Shown: positions 26,136 to 36,573, counted from the stretch's first letter. The stretch: 49,607 bases of DNA from Deltaproteobacteria bacterium (GCA_947492135.1 CANLQR010000002.1:1-49607); one strand, 5' to 3'. Translations and numbers: made by a program. The notes: generated by a model not told the origin, from the sequence alone.

Positions 26136-26888
26136 GTGACTCCGACGATCACCGCGGTCCCCTGTCTGCGCGACAACTACGCCTACCTCGTTCATGACGG
26201 TGACACCGCGTGGGTCGTCGACCCCTCGGAGTCCGCGCCCGTCATCGCCGCGCTCGCTCGGCTTGGACTGCGCGCCGCAGGCGTGCTCGCAACCCACCAC
26301 CACGTCGACCACACCGGCGGGATCGAAGGACTCATCGCGCACTTCGGGACCATGCCCGTTGCTGCGCACGCGCTCGATCGCGGTCGAGTGCCCGCGCAAT
26401 CGTTGTTCATCGACGCACCCGCAGATCGCTTCATCGCGGCCGACCTGACGATTGCGGGGTGCCAAGTGCTTGCCGCTCACATCCCCGGTCATACCCGCGC
26501 GGCGATTGCCTGGTACTTGGTCGGTGCCGATGATGCCGCTGGATCGGGTGATGCCGAGGGTGACGTCTTCACCGGCGACACCCTGTTCGCCGCGGGCTGC
26601 GGTCGGCTCTTCGAGGGCACACCCGCGCAGATGCACAGCAGCTTGCAGCTGTTGTGCGGCCTGCCGGTCGCCACGCGCCTGTGGTTTGGCCATGAGTACA
26701 CCGCAGCGAACCTCCGATTCGCCGCCGCGGTCGAGCCGGGCCATACCCCGATCGCGGTGCGGGCCGAGCACCTTGCGTCGTGCACGACGCCGACTACCGT
26801 GGCGCTCGAGCGAGCGACCAATCCCTTCGTACGCGCCCGCGATGCGATCGAACTCGGTGAGCGGCGTGCCGCCAAGGACACCTTCTGA
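26136..26888 (+). CDS. gloB: hydroxyacylglutathione hydrolase (glyoxalase II)
   Basis: 250 residues from a GTG at 26136. The metallo-beta-lactamase fold signature THHHVDH (residues 53-59) supplies the zinc ligands, with further ligands in PGHTRAAI, FTGDTLFAAGCGRLFEG and FGHEYT, the last two being hallmarks of glyoxalase II. It hydrolyses S-lactoylglutathione to lactate in methylglyoxal detoxification. The C-terminus (NPFVRARDA) matches the family ending. The stop overlaps the next ATG (TGATG), so it is coupled to the UbiA-like gene; that pairing has no obvious metabolic logic. Confidence 0.93.
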   Translation: MTPTITAVPCLRDNYAYLVHDGDTAWVVDPSESAPVIAALARLGLRAAGVLATHHHVDHTGGIEGLIAHFGTMPVAAHALDRGRVPAQSLFIDAPADRFIAADLTIAGCQVLAAHIPGHTRAAIAWYLVGADDAAGSGDAEGDVFTGDTLFAAGCGRLFEGTPAQMHSSLQLLCGLPVATRLWFGHEYTAANLRFAAAVEPGHTPIAVRAEHLASCTTPTTVALERATNPFVRARDAIELGERRAAKDTF

Positions 26889-27796
26889 TGGCCCGACTCG
26901 GCGCGTGGTGGCAGGCAGCGCGACCGCTCGCGCAGTTCAACATCGCGATGCCATTGATCGTCGGCCAGGCGCTCGCCGTTGCGACCGGCGTGCCCTTTGG
27001 TGCGCTCGCCTGCGTGCTCGTCCACGTGTTCGGGCTATGCGATCACCTGTTCATCGTGTTCGCCAACGACGTCGCGGATGAAGCCGGTGATCGGCTCAAC
27101 GCCACGCACACGATCTTCTCCGGCGGTTCGCGCGTGCTGCCCGACGGCAAGCTCCTGCCCTCCGACTTGCGGCGAGCAGCCAGCCTCATGGCCTTGGGGA
27201 TGCTGGCAATCTGTGCAACCTCCGCCTTCGCCTTTGATCGCCCCACGCTACTGCTGGGCTGCGGTGCCGCGTTCGTGCTGCTGTTCGCGTATAGCTTCCC
27301 GCCGCTCCGGCTGTCCTACCGGGGCTTTGGCGAGATCGCCCAAGGCCTCGGCATCGGCGCCGTGCTTCCTGCGATCGGCTTTGTCGCCCAGGCCGGCTCG
27401 CTCGAGAACCTCCACGCCGTCCAACTCGTGCCGCTGGTCGTGCTCGGCATCGCAAGCAACATCACCACCGCGCTGCCCGACACGCCTGCTGATCGCGAGA
27501 TCGGCAAGCTGACCTGGCCGGTTCGCGTCGGCCCGGTCAGTGCCCGCAAGCACAGCCTGCTGGTGATCGCGCTCGGGGTATTGATGACGCCGCTGCTGTT
27601 GCCGAGCGACACCTCCGAGTCGTGGTTGTTCGCGTGCGAGGCTCCGTCGCTGGTGGTACTCGTGGTCGCCGCGTTCACCTGGCGATCGGCAGATCCCCAG
27701 GATCGTCGCGGCTGCGGCTACTTTGTGTTTCTGGGCGGCCTCGCCGTCAACCTCGCGATGTTCGCGTGGACGCTGGCGCTGGTCTTCGCCCCCTGA
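26888..27796 (+). CDS. UbiA-family prenyltransferase
   Basis: 302 residues with about eight to nine hydrophobic helices. The first Asp-rich motif is NDVADEAGD (Asn60, Asp61, Asp64, Asp68), matching NDxxDxxxD; the second is DTPADREIGK, a DxxxD with the usual following basic residues. UbiA enzymes move prenyl chains onto aromatic or quinone heads; this one resembles the MenA/UbiA-like group in which 'SGGSRVLPDGKL' follows the first motif. Its stop abuts the stop of the converging membrane protein gene with no gap (TGATCA at 27794-27799). Confidence 0.88.
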   Translation: MARLGAWWQAARPLAQFNIAMPLIVGQALAVATGVPFGALACVLVHVFGLCDHLFIVFANDVADEAGDRLNATHTIFSGGSRVLPDGKLLPSDLRRAASLMALGMLAICATSAFAFDRPTLLLGCGAAFVLLFAYSFPPLRLSYRGFGEIAQGLGIGAVLPAIGFVAQAGSLENLHAVQLVPLVVLGIASNITTALPDTPADREIGKLTWPVRVGPVSARKHSLLVIALGVLMTPLLLPSDTSESWLFACEAPSLVVLVVAAFTWRSADPQDRRGCGYFVFLGGLAVNLAMFAWTLALVFAP

Positions 27797-28717
27797 TCAG
27801 AACCGTGATCGAAGCTGCACGCCGGCGTACGACGAGCCGACCCAAGGCGTCGCAGTCATCGTGGCCCGGCGCACTCGTGAACCCGCCGCGTGGTAGCTGA
27901 TCATCCCGGCCCCGGCCGCGAATGCCAGCGCTGACAGCTGCTGCCCACCGTAGTAGCCAAACGCGTGACCGGGCCGCGCGAAGTCGAAGCTCGCGCGACC
28001 GCCGGGGTTCGTGTAGTCCGTCAGCCACAACGAACGCAGCGAGATGCTCGCGAGGGCGCCGAGGCACAGCAACGGAATTCCCACGCTGACCATCACGCCG
28101 CTGCGCATGCGCTGACGCCGGGGATTGTCCCACGCGCCGAACTTGCCGCGGTTTCCTCCGCCAACCGCCGCAAGCACGGCGCTCGCAGTGTTCGCGACGA
28201 ACGTGAACGGTGTCGCGGTGAACCAACCCAACGAGCAGCCCTCTTGGGTCTCGGACTGGCACGGGCCCGTGACGAGATAGGCGCGCAGGCCGTTGAGCAG
28301 GGTTGCGACCCCGGCAGTGGCGCCCGCTGCGATCAAAAAGTTCCTGCCGCTGCGCCGTGTGTCCTCGAGGTCCTGGTCGCTCGGTCGCACGAGCGTGGCA
28401 GCCACAGGAACCTGGGGCTCGACGACGACGGGCGCGGGGATGGGGGCGGGCGCGGGCGCTGGTTTCGCGGTGCCACCGAGGGCTTCTTCCCAGGTCTGCG
28501 CAGCCGGCGATGGTTCTGCGACCGGCGGCGTCGCGACTGACGGTGCGGTGACCGGCGCTACCGCGGGCTGGGCAGATGGTTGCGCAGCTGCGGCCTCGAC
28601 CGCGGTCAACTGTTGACGCGCGTGTGCCTGTGCGGGCAATGCCATCAGCGGGATCGCCAGCGCCACGGCGGCGACTCGGCTCACGGCCAAATGCGATTCC
28701 CAGGCAGCCACACGCAT
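27797..28717 (-). CDS. exported multi-pass membrane protein of unknown function
   Basis: 306 residues from the ATG at 28717. A signal peptide (VAAVALAIPLMALPAQA) is followed by a long Ala/Pro/Val linker (about 35-110), then about 190 residues with four hydrophobic stretches (FLIAAGATAGVATLL, FTFVANTASAVLAAVGGG, VMVSVGIPLLCLGALASI, LSALAFAAGAGMI). No family recognised. Two Cys (GPCQSETQEGCS) could form a disulphide in an external loop. It is last in the minus-strand direction after the DDAH gene (73-bp gap), so may belong to that transcript. Confidence 0.78.
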   Translation of the reverse strand: MRVAAWESHLAVSRVAAVALAIPLMALPAQAHARQQLTAVEAAAAQPSAQPAVAPVTAPSVATPPVAEPSPAAQTWEEALGGTAKPAPAPAPIPAPVVVEPQVPVAATLVRPSDQDLEDTRRSGRNFLIAAGATAGVATLLNGLRAYLVTGPCQSETQEGCSLGWFTATPFTFVANTASAVLAAVGGGNRGKFGAWDNPRRQRMRSGVMVSVGIPLLCLGALASISLRSLWLTDYTNPGGRASFDFARPGHAFGYYGGQQLSALAFAAGAGMISYHAAGSRVRRATMTATPWVGSSYAGVQLRSRF

Positions 28718-28790
28718 TGCCCCACGATAGCGCATCGCCGCACGGACGTCGCCTCGCGAAACCGCCACCAGCGGCTGGGCAGGCGATGCA

Positions 28791-29579
28791 CTAGACCGTC
28801 CACGCCCCGGCCGGCGCCAGTCGCAAGGACATGCAGGTCAGCGCGCCGTCTCCAGCGTGGATCTGCGAGAGCTCGACGATGCGGAGGCTCAGACCGCGGC
28901 GCGCGAGCAGCTCCGCCGTTCGCGGAGCTGCTGACGAGACAATGACGCGGTCCGCAAGAGCCAGCACGTTGGCACCCGCCGCCTCGGGCACGGCCACCCG
29001 CTCGAGCGGGAGCCGAGCGAGCGCCCCGAGCTCGAGATCAGCCTCGCGGACCAGCATGATCTCGGGACCCGCCAAGGTGCACGCCGACTTGAGATGAAGG
29101 CCATCGTTCACCCGCACGGCCACCACCTCGAGTCCGTCGATCGCGGCCAGCCGCGCCAAGCACTCGAGGCCGGCACGATTGGTACGCCGCGACAGGCCGA
29201 CCACCAACCAGCGATCGAAACGCAGCACGTCACCACCGTCGAGCGTCGCTGGGGCTTGCATGATCGTGACCTCGCGACGACCTTCGAGCGCGGCGGCGAT
29301 GGTCTCGACTTCGCCGCGTCGACTTGGCGCCCCTGGTCGGGTGACGAGCGCACACGAGTCGAGCACTACCGCGGTGTCCTCGACGAACACTCCATCGGGC
29401 GCATTGGGGAGCTCAGGCAGCACTTCGACCACGATGCCGGCCTCGCGAAGCGCCGCAACGTAGCCGTCGTGCTGCGACCGTGCGAGTTCGGCATCGATCG
29501 CCACCGGCTGCTCGCGCAAACACGACGAATAGCTCGACCCCGGAGGCCGTACGATCGCATGACTCGGGGTCACCAGCAT
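28791..29579 (-). CDS. dimethylarginine dimethylaminohydrolase (DDAH)
   Basis: 262 residues. Identity is clear from long matches with known DDAH: PDGVFVEDTAVV, RPGAPSRR, TLDGGDVL, VGLSRRTN, DGLHLKSACT and DGALTC. Catalytic His162 and Cys249 fall at the positions known for the Pseudomonas enzyme. DDAH hydrolyses asymmetric dimethylarginine or monomethylarginine to citrulline and (di)methylamine; methylarginines are released by breakdown of PRMT-modified protein, and a PRMT-like gene is 9 kb away. It lies 12 bp after the SDR-like gene and is the last gene of the radical SAM operon. A different guanidine substrate is possible, since pentein enzymes are versatile. Confidence 0.93.
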   Translation of the reverse strand: MLVTPSHAIVRPPGSSYSSCLREQPVAIDAELARSQHDGYVAALREAGIVVEVLPELPNAPDGVFVEDTAVVLDSCALVTRPGAPSRRGEVETIAAALEGRREVTIMQAPATLDGGDVLRFDRWLVVGLSRRTNRAGLECLARLAAIDGLEVVAVRVNDGLHLKSACTLAGPEIMLVREADLELGALARLPLERVAVPEAAGANVLALADRVIVSSAAPRTAELLARRGLSLRIVELSQIHAGDGALTCMSLRLAPAGAWTV

Positions 29580-29591
29580 TGCGCGTGGATG

Positions 29592-30653
29592 CTACCCGGG
29601 TCGGACGGGGTCCGGCGAGCGCGCGAGCGCGAGAACGGAGTCGGCGTTCGTGCGAAAGATCCGATCGAACCGACTGTCATCAAGCACCAACGAAAAGAAC
29701 AACCGCTTGGGATGAAATCCCGCGTGGTACCGCGTCATCCCCAGCATTCGCTGCATCCGGTTCACCAGCCCAAGCGCCGGACCGGGCACGCGGATCGGCC
29801 GAATACCGCGCTCCTCGAGGAACTTCGACAGCGGGCCCACGGTCACACCTGCGATGTTGTAGACGCCCTTTCCGTGCAGGAAGATCCCCAGCATCAGGTC
29901 GCGACCAAGACGCTCCTTGCTGGTCGGATTGATCATCGGATCGAACCCCACCGGCAACACCGGTGGCGTGCTCTCGAACAGCAGATTCACGCCGGACAGC
30001 ACCCCTCCACCAAACACACCGCTGGGTCGCAAGACCATGACCTCGCAGTCGGGTCGGTCCATCTTGGCGCGACACATGAACTCGGCGTCGATGGTGTCAC
30101 GCAGGATCGGATGAACCTCGGGATCGAGGTTGAGCTCACCGTCCTCCCGGACCTTGTAGTCGGTTCGCGGGCCGATCTTGTAGACCGCGTCGCTCGACAA
30201 GAAGATGTATTTCTCGATGCCGTGCCGCAAGCTGGCATCGAGCAGATGGCGCGCTGCGTTGACGTTGAACTCGTGGCTCTCGACGCCGTAGCCGCGGGGA
30301 TTGCCCTGAAACGCCAGGTGCACCACGCTGTCGAGCGGGCGCTCGCGCAACCGATCGAGCAAGAAGAGGTTGTCGACCTGCCGACGCTTGCTCAGATCGG
30401 CGGTGGCAAAGATGAAACGCTCGGGATCGCAACCCAGCAGCGCCGGCGGACAGGCACCGCGGTCGACCCCGAGCACCAGATCAACCTCGGGCGCGGCGAG
30501 CAATCGCTCGATCAAGTGGATCGCGACCCGCCGCCGCGCGCCAGCCACGAAGATCCGCCGAGGTCCTGCGCGTAGCGTGCCCGGCGTCGGCGACTCGAGC
30601 GGGTTGACGAGCGCCGCGGCCTTCAAAGTGGGGATCTTGTTGGTCTCGGCCAT
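29592..30653 (-). CDS. extended SDR-like NAD-dependent epimerase/dehydratase, atypical
   Basis: 353 residues from the ATG at 30653. The Rossmann opening is visible (RRIFVAGARRRVAIHLIERL) and later elements follow the extended-SDR order (DSVVHLAFQ, KYIFLSSDAVYKIG, VMVLRPSGVFGG, GVYNIAG). Two key features are missing: the glycine-rich GxxGxxG reads GARRRVA, and the catalytic YxxxK equivalent reads MCRAK, so the Tyr is lost. It may bind a nucleotide without catalysing a classical SDR reaction. It follows the acyltransferase gene by 25 bp and precedes DDAH by 12 bp. Confidence 0.85.
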   Translation of the reverse strand: MAETNKIPTLKAAALVNPLESPTPGTLRAGPRRIFVAGARRRVAIHLIERLLAAPEVDLVLGVDRGACPPALLGCDPERFIFATADLSKRRQVDNLFLLDRLRERPLDSVVHLAFQGNPRGYGVESHEFNVNAARHLLDASLRHGIEKYIFLSSDAVYKIGPRTDYKVREDGELNLDPEVHPILRDTIDAEFMCRAKMDRPDCEVMVLRPSGVFGGGVLSGVNLLFESTPPVLPVGFDPMINPTSKERLGRDLMLGIFLHGKGVYNIAGVTVGPLSKFLEERGIRPIRVPGPALGLVNRMQRMLGMTRYHAGFHPKRLFFSLVLDDSRFDRIFRTNADSVLALARSPDPVRPG

Positions 30654-30678
30654 GGGAACCCTAAACGCGGTTGCGAAG

Positions 30679-31551
30679 TCAGGGCTGGGAGCCCGAGGAG
30701 TCGAGTTCGCGGCGCTGCTCGAGCCCGCGTTGGACGAGGTCCGCCACGGCCTCACGGACGCGGTCGACCTCGCGGCTGCGCACCTCGACGCTGTCGAGCG
30801 CAGCGGGGTCGATGACGATCGGCTCGCCGTAGTGGATGAAGTAGCGCACGGGCTTGGGTAGCAGCCCCAGCGGGCCCAGCCACGGGAAAGTGGTCGTCAC
30901 CGGAAAGTACGGCAGCCGCAGCGCGCGGGCGAGCGGGCGCAGATCGGTGATCATCGTCATCTGCTCTTCTGCACCCACGAGTCCGAACGGGATCACCGGC
31001 ACGCGGTAGCGCGCCGCGAGCTCGACGTGGCCGTGGGAGAACGGATACAGCTCGTAGCGCTTGGCGGCAGGCTTGCCGAGCGCCTCGGCACCCTCGGGAA
31101 ACAGCCCGACGATGTGACCTTCGTGGACCAGCCCGTCGAAGTTGCGACGCGTGCCAGGCATCTGGCCGAGGCTGCGAAACAGGACCCCGAGAAAGGGCAC
31201 CTGGTACACGAAGTAGTCGACCATGAACCGCATCAGCCGCGGCGGATCGGTGAAGCGAAACACATCCACCGCGAGCATGATGGCGTCGAACGGCAGGACC
31301 CCACTGTGGTTGCCCGCGATCACGGCGGCGCCGCGCTTGGGAATGTGCTCGTGACCGTTGGACAGCACGCGAAAGTAGTGTTGATGCAGCCAGTACCCCA
31401 GCGCGTAGCCGAACCCCAGCAGGTCGCGATCGGTGCCGAAGGGATCGGTCCCGAAACCGGCATCCGACAGTGCATAGGCGTGCACCCGCTCCCGCTCGAG
31501 CAGCGGTAGGAGTGACTTGACCAGATCGGCCTTGCGTCGGGGCAGCAACAC
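30679..31551 (-). CDS. lysophospholipid/glycerol acyltransferase-like protein
   Basis: 290 residues from a GTG at 31551 with GAGG upstream; a TTG at 31578, overlapping the previous stop, would add nine. The acyltransferase block is AVIAGNHSGVLPFDAIML, with the His and Asp of the catalytic motif spaced as in the LPLAT/MGAT-like branch, followed by GLFPEGAEALGK and VPVIPFGLVGAEE. It would transfer an acyl chain from acyl-CoA or acyl-ACP to a lipid acceptor at the membrane. No strong transmembrane helix is seen. Member of the radical SAM operon. Confidence 0.87.
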   Translation of the reverse strand: MLLPRRKADLVKSLLPLLERERVHAYALSDAGFGTDPFGTDRDLLGFGYALGYWLHQHYFRVLSNGHEHIPKRGAAVIAGNHSGVLPFDAIMLAVDVFRFTDPPRLMRFMVDYFVYQVPFLGVLFRSLGQMPGTRRNFDGLVHEGHIVGLFPEGAEALGKPAAKRYELYPFSHGHVELAARYRVPVIPFGLVGAEEQMTMITDLRPLARALRLPYFPVTTTFPWLGPLGLLPKPVRYFIHYGEPIVIDPAALDSVEVRSREVDRVREAVADLVQRGLEQRRELDSSGSQP

Positions 31552-31574
31552 GTCGAACCGGACCTCGAGAACGA

Positions 31575-31856
31575 TCAATACCGCAACGGCGGCTTGCCGG
31601 GGGAGACCCGGGCGTTGCGACGCTCGAGTCGCTCTTGCCACTGCTCGGCGGGTACCGGGACGACGTAGATGGTGGGCCACACGAAGCGCTTGTCGGTCGC
31701 TCCCAGGCGCCGGGCCCAGTACTCGACATCCACGACCATGTAGGGCTCGTCGTCGATGACGACGATCTCGTGCACCCGCGGCACGAACTGCGCTCCCTCG
31801 GTGGTCTCGGTGCGGAACAGCAGGCGGCCTTCGCTCGCGTACTCGACGTAGGGCAT
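31575..31856 (-). CDS. small protein of unknown function
   Basis: 93 residues from the ATG at 31856 (a GTG four codons upstream is possible). The sequence is mostly beta (MPYVEYASEGRLLFRTET, FVPRVHEIVVIDDEPYMVVDV, RFVWPTIYVVPVP) with a basic end (QERLERRNARVSPGK). No domain recognised. It lies between the radical SAM gene (68-bp gap) and the acyltransferase gene, on the same strand, and is likely part of the operon; codon use fits coding DNA. Confidence 0.7.
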   Translation of the reverse strand: MPYVEYASEGRLLFRTETTEGAQFVPRVHEIVVIDDEPYMVVDVEYWARRLGATDKRFVWPTIYVVPVPAEQWQERLERRNARVSPGKPPLRY

Positions 31857-31924
31857 CGCAGCAGCCACGGTAGCGCGCCGATGCGTGCGGGGGCAACTGC
31901 GCTGGCCGGGGGGTCAAGGGCGGG

Positions 31925-33274
31925 TTAGGCCTTGCGCGGCACGTAGTCTTTCGGATCGACCTCGTACCCGGGGCCCAGGCGCTCGACCAGTCGTGAGACC
32001 CGCGGACGCTCGTACGCGACCGGCCCGGTGCGGGCACGCTCTTGCTCGTCCGCAGGTTCTCGCACGACCTGCCACAGGCCGCTGGCAAACGGGACGTCGG
32101 GTGCGACCGAGACCAACTCGATGCGCTCGCGCAACCCGAGCTTTTGCATCTCGAGCGACCGGTGGTGGCAAAACGGATTGTTGCCCGGCCGTCCGAGCAA
32201 CGGTTCGCCGGTCGCCGTGCAACCGGCCCGACACACATCGGCGTAGTAGCACTCGCGACAGTAGCCCCACAGATCTTCCACGGTTCGCTCGCGAATGTAG
32301 GTGATCTCCGGCGAACTCTCCCACAGGGCCTTGAGCCCATGTTCGCGCCACGAGCCGCCGAGATTGGTCGGGCCACCAAGGCTCGGACAGCTCTTGATCT
32401 GGCCGTTGCTCTCGATGCCCAGCGCGACGACACCCGCGGTGCAGCCACCGTAGTGCCCACCCTTGGCCTGCATCAAGCGCAGCTTTTGCTCATTGGGTCC
32501 GAAGTACCCGATGTTGTTGCCGGGCAAGAAGCGAATGCCTCGCTCGCGACACAGATCTGCGAGCACCTCGAGCTCTTCGAACAGCTCGGGGATCATGTGC
32601 GGCTGCAAGATCAGCTCGGGGTGATCAGCACCGTTGCCATGCACCATCGTGAACTGCAGCTGCCAGCCCATCACGCCGGCTTCGGTCAGCAGATCGAGCA
32701 ACGGCCGCAGATCGGGCACGGACAGCGCGTTGATCTGGGTGTTCGCGCCGACCTTCATGCCCGCGGCCCTGGCATTGGCGATCGCCGCGAACGCTCGCTT
32801 CCAGCTGCCCGACTTGGCGCGCACGTGGTCGTGGTGCTGCTCGAGTCCGTCGATCGACACCGACGCGACCATCAGCCCGGCTTCCTTGGCCGCGGCGCAG
32901 CGTTCGGCCGACAGGCCCCAACCACCGGTCACGATGCTCGAGGTCATGCCGTGCTCGCGGATCGCCCGGATCACCAGGATGAAGTCGTCGCGCAGATAGG
33001 CCTCGCCGCCGATGAGTGCAACCTCGCCCACCCCAAGCTCCGCGAGCTCGCCGACGAGTCGGATCGCCTCCTCGGTCGTGAGCTCGTCGGGCCGGGCGGC
33101 ACCGGCTCGAGGGCCACAGTGCAGGCAGCGATGATCACACAGCAGCGTGAACTCCCAGACCGCGATCGTCGGCCGCGGCGTCGGGCCAAGCGGACGACGC
33201 GTGAAGCTGCGGTCCTTGGGTATCGGCAGGCTGTCGATGATCGGCAGGCGGCGACGAACGTCTTGCAGCGACAC
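31925..33274 (-). CDS. radical SAM enzyme with SPASM domain
   Basis: 449 residues from a GTG at 33274. The radical SAM cluster motif is Cys46-x3-Cys50-x2-Cys53 (CDHRCLHC) after a beta-strand WEFTLLC; the glycine-rich SAM-binding strand is VALIGGEAYL and a later motif DGLEQHHDHVRAKSGSW matches the family. The C-terminal SPASM part has Cys in GGCTAGVVALGIESNG, KSCPSLGG, GYCRECYYADVCRAGC and NPFCHHR, enough to hold one or two auxiliary 4Fe-4S clusters. SPASM enzymes mostly modify peptides or proteins. It starts 9 bp after the stop of the zinc-ribbon lipoprotein, a candidate substrate. The N-terminal 30 residues are unlike other families. Confidence 0.93.
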   Translation of the reverse strand: MSLQDVRRRLPIIDSLPIPKDRSFTRRPLGPTPRPTIAVWEFTLLCDHRCLHCGPRAGAARPDELTTEEAIRLVGELAELGVGEVALIGGEAYLRDDFILVIRAIREHGMTSSIVTGGWGLSAERCAAAKEAGLMVASVSIDGLEQHHDHVRAKSGSWKRAFAAIANARAAGMKVGANTQINALSVPDLRPLLDLLTEAGVMGWQLQFTMVHGNGADHPELILQPHMIPELFEELEVLADLCRERGIRFLPGNNIGYFGPNEQKLRLMQAKGGHYGGCTAGVVALGIESNGQIKSCPSLGGPTNLGGSWREHGLKALWESSPEITYIRERTVEDLWGYCRECYYADVCRAGCTATGEPLLGRPGNNPFCHHRSLEMQKLGLRERIELVSVAPDVPFASGLWQVVREPADEQERARTGPVAYERPRVSRLVERLGPGYEVDPKDYVPRKA

Positions 33275-33283
33275 GATTTGCCT

Positions 33284-33763
33284 TTAGCCGGTCGCGGGGC
33301 CGTAGAGCGGGCCGACCGACTCGGAGGCGCCCGTGGTGGTGTCACCAGTGCCACTGGTGTCGCCCGAGCCGCTATCGCTCGACCCCGAGGTGCTGTCGGT
33401 ATCCGTGCTGGTGTCCGTGACGCTGCTGTCGGTCACCGGACCATAGGCCTGTGCGGTGGTCTGACCCGTGCTCGTGGCGGTCTCGTCGCCGGTGTCCATC
33501 GACGTGCTCTGGGTCGTCATCGTGGTGCTTGGATCCGAAGAGCTTTCGCCGGTCGCGGTCGAGGTCATCGTCGTGGCGGATCCGGTGGAGGCTGCGGTCC
33601 CCTCGCTGTCATCGCTGCCGCCACAAGCGGTGAGGCACACGCCGACGAGCACGCCGAGAAATCCCCCGAGTGGGGATCGGCCGGCGACGAGTGTGTGTCC
33701 GCAGAACGGGCACAGGCTGGTTTGCTCGTGGACGAAACGACGACATCCTGAACAGGGCAGCAT
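33284..33763 (-). CDS. zinc-ribbon/Thr-rich small protein, candidate radical SAM substrate
   Basis: 159 residues from the ATG at 33763. Residues 4-21 form a zinc ribbon (Cys4-x2-Cys7 and Cys18-x2-Cys21), followed by a hydrophobic segment ending in a lipobox-like VCLTAC (31-47) and then over 100 residues almost entirely of Ser, Thr, Asp, Gly and Glu. Within that tail two near-identical motifs occur, AYGPV (106-110) and LYGPA (153-157), the second close to the C-terminus (GPLYGPATG). They are the only aromatics in the tail. The gene directly precedes the radical SAM-SPASM gene, so the YGP sites could be modified by it; this is inference. Confidence 0.75.
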   Translation of the reverse strand: MLPCSGCRRFVHEQTSLCPFCGHTLVAGRSPLGGFLGVLVGVCLTACGGSDDSEGTAASTGSATTMTSTATGESSSDPSTTMTTQSTSMDTGDETATSTGQTTAQAYGPVTDSSVTDTSTDTDSTSGSSDSGSGDTSGTGDTTTGASESVGPLYGPATG

Positions 33764-33798
33764 GGCTTCATGATGCGCCTGCCGCTTGCGGCGGCACA

Positions 33799-33813
33799 AG
33801 CCCCCAAGGGGCT
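33799..33813 (-). terminator. GC-rich hairpin after the YyaL-like gene
   Basis: AGCCCC-CAA-GGGGCT, a 6-bp stem with 3-nt loop, 71 bp downstream of the YyaL-like stop and 36 bp upstream of the next ATG on the same strand. A second short stem GCCGC-TT-GCGGC is at 33781-33792. No T-run. It may end the upstream operon or sit in the leader of the next one. Confidence 0.4.
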
Positions 33814-33883
33814 GGGTCGGGGCTGGGTCGGTGGTCGCGTGGACTACATCCGACGGGCGTCGGTCGTGGTCTTCCGGACAACT

Positions 33884-35935
<2,052 letters not shown>

Positions 35936-35950
35936 GCTCGTGACCTCGGG

Positions 35951-36538
35951 CTACTCGGGCTGATAGCGCCGGTCGTCCGCGTGCGGGACGTGGGGGACCA
36001 CGCCCTCGTGGCGCTGCCCGGAAACGTCGGTGCACCGCATCTGCAGCGCCTCGATGCCGATCGGCAACCCGAGGATTCGCCGGGCGACCAGCCGCCCACG
36101 TTCGCACCGGCACCGCGGCACCTCGGTCCCGTCGCCACGGATCACCGTCGCAAACACCTCGGGCGTTCCACTGACCCCGAGTTCCACGACGAACGAGTAC
36201 CGCTTGCCGTCCCCGGCGAGCTGCACGGTCAAGGCGCCGTCGTCACCCCGCTGATGACCAAACTCGATGTAGCGCCGCAGGTACGGGCTGAACGGCTTGC
36301 GCCGATCCGCGTCGTCCGCGTTGGCCCACCACAAGCGCAGCTCGGCGATCGAACCTCCGGGCTCGACGGGCATCCAGCTGTCGAGCGCAAGTTCCCACTT
36401 GGCCATGCCGAAGTCGCGATCGATGCGCAGCACCTCGTGGTGGCGCAGGCTCGCGGTCGACAGCCTCGCGACGGCGGTCGCCACCTCGGGAATTCCTGCG
36501 CTCGCGAACGCGAGCAGGATCGGCAGCACCAGCGCCAT
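35951..36538 (-). CDS. exported protein of unknown function
   Basis: 195 residues from the ATG at 36538, which starts a short signal peptide (MALVLPILLAFASAG). The mature part has alternating strands and helices (LRHHEVLRIDRDFGMAKWELAL, SIAELRLWWANADD, LTVQLAGDGKRYSFVVELG, VFATVIRGDGTEVPRCRCERG). No family recognised. It lies 35 bp after the GST gene and 15 bp before the YyaL-like gene, so it is probably the middle gene of a three-gene transcript. Confidence 0.72.
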   Translation of the reverse strand: MALVLPILLAFASAGIPEVATAVARLSTASLRHHEVLRIDRDFGMAKWELALDSWMPVEPGGSIAELRLWWANADDADRRKPFSPYLRRYIEFGHQRGDDGALTVQLAGDGKRYSFVVELGVSGTPEVFATVIRGDGTEVPRCRCERGRLVARRILGLPIGIEALQMRCTDVSGQRHEGVVPHVPHADDRRYQPE

Positions 36539-36573
36539 GCTTCCACAGCGTAGGCTACCAAGGGTCGACGCCG

